The notes under the pieces: generated by a model
The model's input: only the letters and a program-made list of their open reading frames with translations
Database searches by the model: none
Told to the model about the DNA's origin: nothing
Position numbers and translations under genes: made by a program
Shown: piece by piece, positions 24,508 through 31,313 of the stretch
Layout: every line of letters begins with the position of its first letter
How positions within the stretch are numbered: position 1 is the first letter of the stretch
NCBI GenBank assembly: GCA_964651325.1
Contig: CAZYXP010000003.1
Coordinates: forward strand, 1 to 40,350
Source of the DNA: JADFOB01 sp964651325
GTDB lineage: Bacteria > Planctomycetota > Phycisphaerae > UBA1845
Length of the DNA: 40,350 bases
Direction of reading: 5' to 3'

Positions 24508-24983
24508 CTTGATGGGGCCGAGGATCCCACCCGTCGCGGTGAACCACAAGCGCCGTCTCGCGCAACCGTCCGCGGGTAAAAAAGCCGAAGGGAGCCTTGC
24601 TGCCAGGCAGACAAGGCTCCCTCCTGCAGAGAGCGGTTTGAGTCGTTCCGGAGGTCATCGGAAGCGTTTCATAAGGTAATACGCAATCCACGGCCGATTC
24701 TGACAAACCACGTCGAAAAATCTGAAAAAACCTTCCACAGACGACCTTGTCGCGACTCCTTTGTCACTTTAAACGCGCAGTAAGCCAATATTTTAGAGAC
24801 ACTTACGTCCGTTTCGCGTCCACGTCCGAGCGGGTTTTTTTGAAATAGAGGATTTGCACTTCCGGCGGGGCTTTTCTTATGGTATTAGAGGACTAGGAGT
24901 TTGGTCTGGTAACGGCAGTTCTCCAACAACGCTTCTTATGGGACGAAGGTCATCTCCGGCCCACCAGTACGCAAAGGGACGCC
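24508..24983. other. Intergenic region with a 10-bp-stem hairpin at 24590-24621
   Basis: GGGAGCCTTG (24590-24599) and CAAGGCTCCC (24612-24621) form a perfect 10-bp stem. On the plus strand no T run follows, but on the minus strand the stem is followed by TTCGGCTTTTTT, so it would stop minus-strand transcription best. Further right the DNA is AT-rich, with a weak TTGCAC (24854) and TATGGT (24878) pair that could serve the next gene. Confidence 0.55.
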
Positions 24984-25664
24984 ATGAAACCAAAACTTGC
25001 GATACCCATCTTATTGTTAGCAGTCATCGCAACCATGGGATTTTCCGCTTGGGGACCGGAACGCTTGCCGGAGACCTACGCGCCTGAATCCGATCCGCCC
25101 GCCAGTCGAGAGGTTGTTAGCAAAACGACTGAATCCAACGACACGGCCGACGATGTTCGCGTTTCCAAGCAGACTGCAGCCAACCAGTCGAATTCACCGA
25201 AGCGAACCACCTCGTCTGATGCCGCCGAGTCTGACGTAGTCGAGACTGACTGCCCGCTTCTAAAAACGCGCCCCTTCCGCCGAACCCTCGGCTATCCTTG
25301 TCTTGCCTGTGCTTCATGGATGGAAGCGAATGCGCCATCCAAGGTGGGAAAATCGAGTCGGCGCGCCAGCCTTGAAGCCGATCAAATCGCGCGAGCGCAA
25401 GCCATCGACCGGCTCCGCGAACACAACATCATCTCCGCCGTCGATACCCGCTCGAGTGCTACAATTCTCTGGGTCAGGGATGGTTTCACGACATTGAATA
25501 CGGAGTCGATGCAAAAGGTCGTGGATCTGGTGTTTACCCACTGCCTTGTTGCCGACCATGCCAAGAATATGCTGCTCATCTACGACAGCGCCACGCGCGA
25601 ACGCATCGGCACGTTTACCGAGCTTCGCGGCCTCAGAATGATCGATCAACATGCCAAGGGGTAG
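24984..25664 (+). CDS. Secreted or membrane-anchored protein of unknown function
   Basis: I do not recognise a family. The 226-residue protein has an N-terminal signal or anchor (KLAIPILLLAVIATMGFSAW, residues 4-23), a Ser/Thr/Asp-rich linker (about 30-85), a segment with three cysteines (CPLLKTRPFRRTLGYPCLACASW, C near 89, 105 and 108) and a C-terminal alpha/beta region (about 125-225) that contains FTTLNTESMQKVVDLVFTHCLVADHAKNMLLIYD. The cysteine pair CLAC resembles a haem or metal motif but lacks the His of CXXCH. The ATG at 24984 follows AAAGGGACGCC. It stands alone between a GlmU-like gene and a convergent radical SAM gene. Confidence 0.75.
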   Translation: MKPKLAIPILLLAVIATMGFSAWGPERLPETYAPESDPPASREVVSKTTESNDTADDVRVSKQTAANQSNSPKRTTSSDAAESDVVETDCPLLKTRPFRRTLGYPCLACASWMEANAPSKVGKSSRRASLEADQIARAQAIDRLREHNIISAVDTRSSATILWVRDGFTTLNTESMQKVVDLVFTHCLVADHAKNMLLIYDSATRERIGTFTELRGLRMIDQHAKG

Positions 25665-25739
25665 AGCGTCGGGCGAACAGTGGATAGCCGAGCATCGCGC
25701 AGACTAGAACATGCCGCGCCACTGACACAAAATCAATTC

Positions 25740-27581
25740 TTAAACCAGGTTCGGCGATTCGGCCTGAGCAGGTTCCGGCTGCGCCGTCACGTGAAGTGCC
25801 ACGTCGTTGGATCGATCTGGCGTGGCCGAAACATCAACCAGAAGCTCCTGGGAGCCGGGAGGGGTTCGCCGGGCTTGGATTGGACCTCGCCACAGCCGAT
25901 AGGACCATCGCGCCGAACTGATGGCGGTGCCCACTAGCCCCGACATACCGACGAGTTGATCGCCCAGTTTGAGCAGGTAAAGCTTGTTGGCGGGGCGCAC
26001 CATCGAGACAACAAAGTTGAGCGGATTGTAAAAGGAGGCATACGCCAACAACACGTTGAGCTGAACCCGCCAAGGCTTGGTTGAATCGGAAGCCACGACG
26101 TGGTTGCCGTCGAACTGATGCTGCAGCACGCGCCGCCCTGCCACCTCCCCAAAAACCAGCCCTTTTTCAAAGATCGGCTCGTAGGATCGCGTTCCCACCG
26201 CCGGCGTCAACACCGTCACTTGCATGCTCTGCGCCCCGGCCTTGCGCAGGAAACGCACCTGGTTCAGCAAACCATAGAGCCCGTCTCGCGTGTACAACGG
26301 CTGCCCGTCATGATGCATCATCATGGGCATCGGGCTGATCCCGGTCTTGTTGAGCAGCGAAAACAACTCGGCCGTCTTGCTGACCGACTGCCCCTTCTTG
26401 ATCAGCGTCGCGGTGAGATCCTCGATGCCCAGCCAAAGTGCCCGCAGCCCGGAACGCCGCGCTATCGGCAACAGGTCGCGGTTCTTCCATGTGTCGAATT
26501 CGGTCGCCTCGGTACCCCATCGGATCATTTTCCGCAACGGTTTGCCGCCAATCGTGGCGGACGCCATCTGCTCGAATATCCCTTCGACGGACGACCGTTC
26601 GTTAAGAAAGTTATCATCTGTCCCAAAGAAGTAGCGGATACCGATTTGCTCGCGTAGCTGTCGCATTTCCTCGACGATGCGCTCGCCGCTCTTATGGCGG
26701 TAGGAGCGCTGGTTGTACGCCGGAATCGGACAATAGTCACAGTTGAATTTACAACCATGCGTAATCGTCAAGGAGCCGATCGGGCTGCGACGATGGACGC
26801 GCTCAAGGGCCAACGGCTGAGCAAAAAGATCCCGCTTGCGATGCGGACGCTCCAGCAAACGATAGCCGATATGCGGATGAGGCATTTCGTCCAAGTCTTG
26901 AACCAAGCGTTGAATCCCCGTCGTGACCAGCGGGGCGTCGACCTCATCGCCGCTGCGATACACCAGGCCGGGAATTGCCGTCAGCGCCTGATCACGGCGA
27001 GCGCGTAAGAACGCCTCGCGCATGGTCGAGCCCGCCCCCCGATAGGAGAGCAAGACCTCCATGAGCTGCATACAAACGAATTCTTCCCCCGTAACCGCCA
27101 CGTCGGCGCTCAAACTGGCATCGCCGCGAATGCCGAACAAGTCCCACGGCTCGTAGATCGCCTTGGGGCCGCCCGCCAGGATCAGCGGACGCGATGACGC
27201 GGGAACCGTGCAGGCGTCGGCCACAAGCCCGTACGCACATTCCGCGTGGATTTGCATGCTCGAAACAAACAGCATCTCGATCGGCTTGCCGCCAAGCCGG
27301 GCCCGGCTAGGCCGAAAATTCGGGGTCCACTGCTGCAATACGATGCGGGTTTCGCTCAATCCGGAGTCGAATAGCGCCGAGCCGATGGCACGTGCGCCCG
27401 CGGGCGCCATGCGATGGCTGCTGAAGAAATAAGGAAGAATGCGCGTACGCCGGTCGAAGGCATACGCCACCACCGCAGGAATACTCAGCCCTGCAGCCAT
27501 AGCGCGAATGCGCCCCCGCAACGCCGGATACGCACCGATCTGTGTATACTCATCGCCGCGCTGGCGTTTGGGCAATTCCAC
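25740..27581 (-). CDS. B12-binding-type radical SAM protein
   Basis: The 613-residue protein has an N-terminal region with the fold pattern of a cobalamin-binding domain (FVSSMQIHAECAYGLVADACTV, LILAGGPKAIYEPWDLFG, ADVAVTGEEF), then a radical SAM core whose cluster motif C-x3-C-x2-C is seen in HGCKFNCDYCPIPAYN near 273. It is followed by FFGTDDNFL, LWLGIEDLT and MMMHHDG, typical barrel strands. The DxHxxG cobalamin motif is not visible, so B12 may not bind. Such proteins modify lipids, RNA or small molecules; substrate is unknown. The C-terminus carries two hydrophobic stretches (FYNPLNFVVSMV and LVGMSGLVGTAI), hinting at membrane association. The start is a GTG at 27581 with GGGAG nine bases upstream; an ATG at 27500 is possible. 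The acyltransferase-like gene lies upstream on the same strand. Confidence 0.87.
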   Translation of the reverse strand: MELPKRQRGDEYTQIGAYPALRGRIRAMAAGLSIPAVVAYAFDRRTRILPYFFSSHRMAPAGARAIGSALFDSGLSETRIVLQQWTPNFRPSRARLGGKPIEMLFVSSMQIHAECAYGLVADACTVPASSRPLILAGGPKAIYEPWDLFGIRGDASLSADVAVTGEEFVCMQLMEVLLSYRGAGSTMREAFLRARRDQALTAIPGLVYRSGDEVDAPLVTTGIQRLVQDLDEMPHPHIGYRLLERPHRKRDLFAQPLALERVHRRSPIGSLTITHGCKFNCDYCPIPAYNQRSYRHKSGERIVEEMRQLREQIGIRYFFGTDDNFLNERSSVEGIFEQMASATIGGKPLRKMIRWGTEATEFDTWKNRDLLPIARRSGLRALWLGIEDLTATLIKKGQSVSKTAELFSLLNKTGISPMPMMMHHDGQPLYTRDGLYGLLNQVRFLRKAGAQSMQVTVLTPAVGTRSYEPIFEKGLVFGEVAGRRVLQHQFDGNHVVASDSTKPWRVQLNVLLAYASFYNPLNFVVSMVRPANKLYLLKLGDQLVGMSGLVGTAISSARWSYRLWRGPIQARRTPPGSQELLVDVSATPDRSNDVALHVTAQPEPAQAESPNLV

Positions 27582-27896
27582 GTGTGCACACTCCCTAGCG
27601 ACCGCTGAAAACGCGGGCCAGACCGCGCAGAAGGTCCCAGTCTAACATCAATGCCCAATTTGTCCACCGAAGCCCTCAGAGGTTTAGCATGATGGCTCCG
27701 ATTCAGAGCCGCTGGCGCTAGCCTGCGAATCAATTGACCGCGAATACCACCAGGCTTGCGCCGGGTGCTTGGAAACCGGCTTGCCGCCGATTTCGACTGG
27801 AAAACCAGACGCGGTTTGGTCGATTCAGACGAAGCAGGCGGTCGCGTGTGCCGATTGCGAGCGTTTTACGAGGATTGACACTTGGAGGAGAGAACC
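27582..27896. other. Intergenic region with a palindromic repeat at 27700-27731
   Basis: GATTC (27700) and GAATC (27727) bound a unit containing TCAGAGCCGCTGGCG (27703-27717), the exact reverse complement of 20038-20052, and GGC-GCTA-GCC inside. To its right, a TTGACA occurs at 27875 but with no fitting -10 box before the small reading frame, which leaves its promoter unidentified. Confidence 0.6.
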
Positions 27897-28052
27897 ATGC
27901 GTTTTGGTCGCGTTCGATTGTGGGCTGCCGGTCTTGTAGCATTCTTGGTGGGCTTCCCGCTTTCGGAAAAAGCGTTGGCGGGCGTATCTGACGTCTTCGG
28001 ATCATCCCTGGACCTCGGTCTTGCCATCGCCGACTCGGCAGGCGGAAGCTGA
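27897..28052 (+). CDS. Small exported peptide of 51 residues
   Basis: This short gene is missed by length cut-offs. Its ATG follows GGAGGAG at a six-base spacing, the best ribosome binding site in this part of the window. The product starts MRFGRVRLWAAGLVAFLVGF, a basic head and a hydrophobic core, then PLSEKALA, a credible signal peptidase site (ALA before Gly near residue 29), leaving a mature tail of about 22 residues rich in Ser, Asp, Leu and Gly. Its last 51 bases overlap the 3' end of the convergent acyltransferase-like gene. No family is known to me. Alternatives: a membrane-spanning micropeptide, or chance; the ribosome site argues for a real gene. Confidence 0.55.
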   Translation: MRFGRVRLWAAGLVAFLVGFPLSEKALAGVSDVFGSSLDLGLAIADSAGGS

Positions 28053-29126
28053 CCCGGAACCCATGGAAGACAGCGTGGAATCGCGGGTGCCCCCCGGCCG
28101 CGCAATCTGCCCGGCAACGACTTCGCGCGCGTACGCCTCGCCCCAGCGTGCGTAGCTCCAAAGGTATTGCGTCGGATCTTGTCGGATCAGGCGCTCCAAT
28201 GCGCGTAAATATCGGTCCGTAACAAATGCGACAGGATCATCCCGCGCGACCGTCTCTTCCCGTCGTATCGTATCGGTGGCGATGAGATCGAATTGAAAGG
28301 TCTCGCCCAGACGCCGAATCCCGGCCACGACAACGTCCGCCTGATATCGCCACGCCAGCAGACCCACGGACCGCAACGCCTTGGTTTCAATCCCGAGAAA
28401 CGTCACGGGCATCCCGCGCGCCTCGACATGATGATCGGCCACCAGCGCCACCATTCCGCCGTGGTCCAGCACCTCCCCAATACGCGCGCCGCCGCGGTCC
28501 ACGGGAACCATTTCGCAACCGCTCTGGCTGCGGATGCGCCGGCGGTAGGCGTCAAAGCCCGGATTGCCGTGGGGGAGGTAGATCGCTGTGGCTCGGATCC
28601 CATTGTAGCCCAGAAGAATAGGGAACAAATCAAACGAACCGTAATACGCGGTCAACAGGATGACCGGTTTCCGGTGAAGTTGTGCCTCGGCCAACTGGCT
28701 GAACAACGGCTCTGGAATCCTACCGCCATAACGCGCATAGGTATCCGCCCGCAGCAGACGTGACGCCAACATCAAATCCGTCAGATTGCGAGCGCGATTC
28801 ACGAAAGATTGCTCCGCAATCCGCGCCACGGCCTCATCGGGCACCCGGCCCGCCAGGGCCGCCCGACATTGCGCTTCGCTTCGCACCCGAAGCGGGTCCA
28901 GCAGACGATAAAGCAACCCCGCCGCGGCCCCCGTCAGCCGGTAGGCGTACTTCGGACCGATAAGAACGAACAGCACCCCAAGCATGCGCCGGTGTACGTT
29001 TCCCAACCGCACCACCGCCTGCGCCCACCATCTTCGCCGCGTGGTCCGCTCCGGAATCCGCCTGCCTAGCGTCGACTCGGCCACTGCGCTCTTGAGCCGT
29101 TTGCTTTTGATTTCACGCACCTCCAC
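28002..29126 (-). CDS. Lipid A acyltransferase-like protein (LpxL/HtrB family) with altered catalytic motif
   Basis: The 374-residue protein has a short membrane-associated head and the lysophospholipid acyltransferase layout: ILLTAYYGSFDLFP near 156-169, AIYLPHGNPGFDAYRRRIR near 185, MVALVADHHVEARGMPVTFLG near 220, LLAWRYQADVVVAGIRR and the C-terminal QYLWSYARWG that matches WxHxRW. LpxL enzymes add a secondary acyl chain to lipid A from acyl-ACP. In the catalytic HxxxxD/E motif (usual THFGNWE) the His is Tyr at residue 161 (codon 28644-28646) and the acid is Asp, so the usual catalysis is doubtful. The start is a GTG at 29126. Its 3' end overlaps the convergent small peptide gene. Confidence 0.85.
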   Translation of the reverse strand: MEVREIKSKRLKSAVAESTLGRRIPERTTRRRWWAQAVVRLGNVHRRMLGVLFVLIGPKYAYRLTGAAAGLLYRLLDPLRVRSEAQCRAALAGRVPDEAVARIAEQSFVNRARNLTDLMLASRLLRADTYARYGGRIPEPLFSQLAEAQLHRKPVILLTAYYGSFDLFPILLGYNGIRATAIYLPHGNPGFDAYRRRIRSQSGCEMVPVDRGGARIGEVLDHGGMVALVADHHVEARGMPVTFLGIETKALRSVGLLAWRYQADVVVAGIRRLGETFQFDLIATDTIRREETVARDDPVAFVTDRYLRALERLIRQDPTQYLWSYARWGEAYAREVVAGQIARPGGTRDSTLSSMGSGSASACRVGDGKTEVQG

Positions 29127-29461
29127 AAGCTCTGGCCCACCGTAGCCATTCCAACGCCCCCGGGCAACATCCGCTCCGACCGCCGAGGCATAGGCGTCAT
29201 GGGCGACGGGGCGACGATCACTCGGGCGGTCCCGTGGGGGTCACGCGACAACGGCTAAGAGAAAACCGTGACCTTTCTATTCTCGGTCATGACGCAGCAT
29301 TGGCCGCTGGTGGCGGCTGGATGCAATCGCGATCCCAATTGATCGCATTCCCGAACGCGGTTAGCATCCCGCTAGATCACACGCATGGCGACGCACAATC
29401 CATGCCACGCATCCTTGGCCTCGAAATCCGCGGACCGTCGTGAGAAATTCGGCAAAATTCT
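29127..29461. other. Divergent promoter region between the acyltransferase-like and HupE-like genes
   Basis: I see no gene. A 6-bp perfect inverted repeat GCGATC-ccaatt-GATCGC (29329-29346) has operator-like dimensions. No convincing promoter hexamers stand out. Confidence 0.4.
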
Positions 29462-30613
29462 ATGACTTCGCCAGAAACGCCGGTATCCAGGTCCGCAGCC
29501 TTCGTTGCGGTGGTCCTCGTGGCTCTAGTCCATGCGGAGACGTCAATCGCGCACGATTTTTCGATCACCGAGGTCGTTGCCGTTGTCAAGGCGGACGGCA
29601 CCTACCAGATTGATATACGCATCAACGTGGACGCGTTGGCCCTCGGGGTGTCCGCCGCGCATCCATCTCCCGCGCTCGCGGCCGGCCTCCGTGCGTTGTC
29701 ACCGGACGAAATGGCGCGTGCGCTTCAGCAGGCTCGCGATACCATGATGCGCCGCGTTCGCGTTCGTTTCGATGGGCGGAAGGTCGTTCCGGCGGTAGCC
29801 TTTCCCGAATACGAGCATCCGAGCATCGCAGCAGATTCGGCATCCTCTGCGTTTGGTGCCACGGCCCGTTTGTTGGGACGCTATCCGGACGGCGCCACAA
29901 CGTTTACGTTCGGCGCCTCGCGAGCCTTCAGTGCGATTCAATTAACGATTCTCAACGAAGTTACCGCAGGGGGCGCAAAATATGTCCTCGGAGCCGGGGA
30001 GGACACACCGCCGTACCATCTGCACGAATCCAATACCAACACCAGCGACGGCGCCATCGTTGTCGGCCGATACATGGTCTTGGGCTTTGAGCACATCTTG
30101 CCCAAGGGGCTCGACCACATCCTGTTTGTGTTGGGGTTGTACTTGCTAACGATCCGAATTCGGCCATTGCTTTTGCAGATCAGCGCGTTCACGGTAGCCC
30201 ATTCGGTGACGTTGGGCTTGTCCATGGCGGGCGTTGTGTCGCTCCCGTCACGGATCGTCGAGCCGCTCATCGCGCTCTCCATCATGTACGTGGCCGTGGA
30301 GAATCTATGCGTGCGCGACCTGAGACCGTGGCGTCCGGCTGTCGTGTTCCTCTTTGGTCTGCTTCACGGCATGGGGTTCGCGGGCGTGCTCCGCGAACTG
30401 GGCATGCCACAGGGGCAGTTCGCGTCCGCGCTGGTCGGCTTCAACATCGGCGTTGAGTTCGGGCAATTGACCATCGTAATGATGGCCTTTCTCGTGCTTG
30501 GCTGGTTCCGCAATCGACGCTGGTATCGCAATGCCATCATCCGCCCCCTATCTCTGGCGATCGCTCTGGTCGGTGCGTACTGGGTGTTCGTAAGGACATG
30601 GGGCGTGGCATGA
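29462..30613 (+). CDS. HupE/UreJ-type membrane protein
   Basis: The 383-residue protein has a signal segment (AAFVAVVLVALVHAETSIAH, about 12-31), an exported domain of about 170 residues, and a C-terminal membrane domain of six or seven helices with the HupE/UreJ motifs: GFEHILPKGLDHILFVLGLY near 202, FTVAHSVTLGLS near 240, LIALSIMYVAVENL near 265, and FLFGLLHGMGFAGVLRELG near 293. The conserved His and Asp residues in membrane helices suggest metal passage; characterised relatives move nickel or cobalt for hydrogenase and urease. No hydrogenase or urease gene is in the window. The ATG at 29462 has a poor ribosome site. It lies on the same strand as feoA but is split from it by 370 bases with a separate promoter. 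Confidence 0.87.
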   Translation: MTSPETPVSRSAAFVAVVLVALVHAETSIAHDFSITEVVAVVKADGTYQIDIRINVDALALGVSAAHPSPALAAGLRALSPDEMARALQQARDTMMRRVRVRFDGRKVVPAVAFPEYEHPSIAADSASSAFGATARLLGRYPDGATTFTFGASRAFSAIQLTILNEVTAGGAKYVLGAGEDTPPYHLHESNTNTSDGAIVVGRYMVLGFEHILPKGLDHILFVLGLYLLTIRIRPLLLQISAFTVAHSVTLGLSMAGVVSLPSRIVEPLIALSIMYVAVENLCVRDLRPWRPAVVFLFGLLHGMGFAGVLRELGMPQGQFASALVGFNIGVEFGQLTIVMMAFLVLGWFRNRRWYRNAIIRPLSLAIALVGAYWVFVRTWGVA

Positions 30614-30888
30614 AACCTCGTGTTTGTGGATCAGCGGACCCCATTGAGACTTGGCCCGCTCAAATGGGAACCAGACCGCCTGGCGCGGAGCCCCGGACCT
30701 CATGCCGGCTCCTCAGATGGGAATCACACGTGCTTCGGTTCGTCCGTTGACTTGGCCCGATAAGCGCAGGTTCGCGAGTCCCGCTTCCTCTGAGAATACT
30801 CAATAACAACCAATATTTCAAGTAGAAATTGAATCCTGGCCGCTTGTCCGAGCTTCAAGCGGATTCTTTCGCTGATATAGCCGAGCGC
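30614..30888. other. Intergenic region between the HupE-like gene and the feo promoter
   Basis: This is part of a 369-base gap. TGAGAATACTCA at 30791-30802 is a short palindrome that shares the half-site TGAGAAT with the main operator about 90 bases downstream and may be an auxiliary site. Nothing else recognisable was seen. Confidence 0.45.
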
Positions 30889-30920
30889 TAATTGAGAATG
30901 TCTCTCAATTAAGTTAGAAT
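30889..30920 (+). promoter_or_regulatory. feo promoter overlapped by a 23-bp palindromic operator
   Basis: TTGAGA (30892-30897), 17 bases, TAGAAT (30915-30920): five of six consensus matches in each box. The perfect palindrome TAATTGAGA-N5-TCTCAATTA (30889-30911) covers the -35 box and most of the spacer. Its size and TGAGAAT half-site resemble Fur-type operators in the 7-1-7 layout (TGATAAT-N-ATTATCA). A repressor bound here would shut the promoter. Given the feoAB genes, an iron-dependent repressor (Fur or DtxR family) is the natural reading; which protein binds is inference. Predicted start is about 30927, leaving a leader of about 56 bases. Confidence 0.75.
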
Positions 30921-30982
30921 GCCGATGAAACGTAGGAGGCAGAGGGAGCTGACGAAGGGCGTTTGCGGAGGAAACACAAGCG

Positions 30983-31201
30983 GTGAAGCACAACGAGGTT
31001 CCACAACTACTAGCGGGCGAGACGGCCACAATTTCCAGCGTGAGCGCGACGCGCAGCGCGGCCAAACGGCTGGCGGACTTGGGGTTGATACGCGGCGCCG
31101 AATTGGAAATGATCAAACCGGGGCGGCCGTGCATCGTGCGCGTCGGCGGCGTTTCCGTGGGCATGGGCGACGGCCTCCAGCAGATTATCGAGTTGATGTA
31201 G
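30983..31201 (+). CDS. feoA: Ferrous iron transport protein FeoA
   Basis: The 72-residue SH3-like protein has PQLLAGETATISSVSA at the N-terminus, AAKRLADLGLIRGAELEMIKPGRPCIVRVGG and a final GMGDGLQQIIEL, the standard FeoA pattern. FeoA is a cytoplasmic accessory of FeoB and is needed for ferrous iron uptake in several bacteria. The start is a GTG at 30983; GGAGG lies 11 bases upstream, a somewhat long spacing. It is the first gene of the feo operon, about 56 bases after the predicted transcript start. Confidence 0.93.
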   Translation: MKHNEVPQLLAGETATISSVSATRSAAKRLADLGLIRGAELEMIKPGRPCIVRVGGVSVGMGDGLQQIIELM

Positions 31202-31313
31202 TCTCCCCGCTCGCAACGCGCACCGTTTGGGGGGCTCGCGTTCCAAGCCTCGCAAACGCCGGGGCAACCTTTTCGGCCGGCGCGAAGCGCGCACGCCTGA
31301 ATTCAAACCATTG

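Noticed and set aside
24590..24621. Intrinsic terminator of the GlmU-like gene
   Set aside because: The stem is strong but no T run follows on the plus strand; only the minus strand has one, so I record it as a hairpin.
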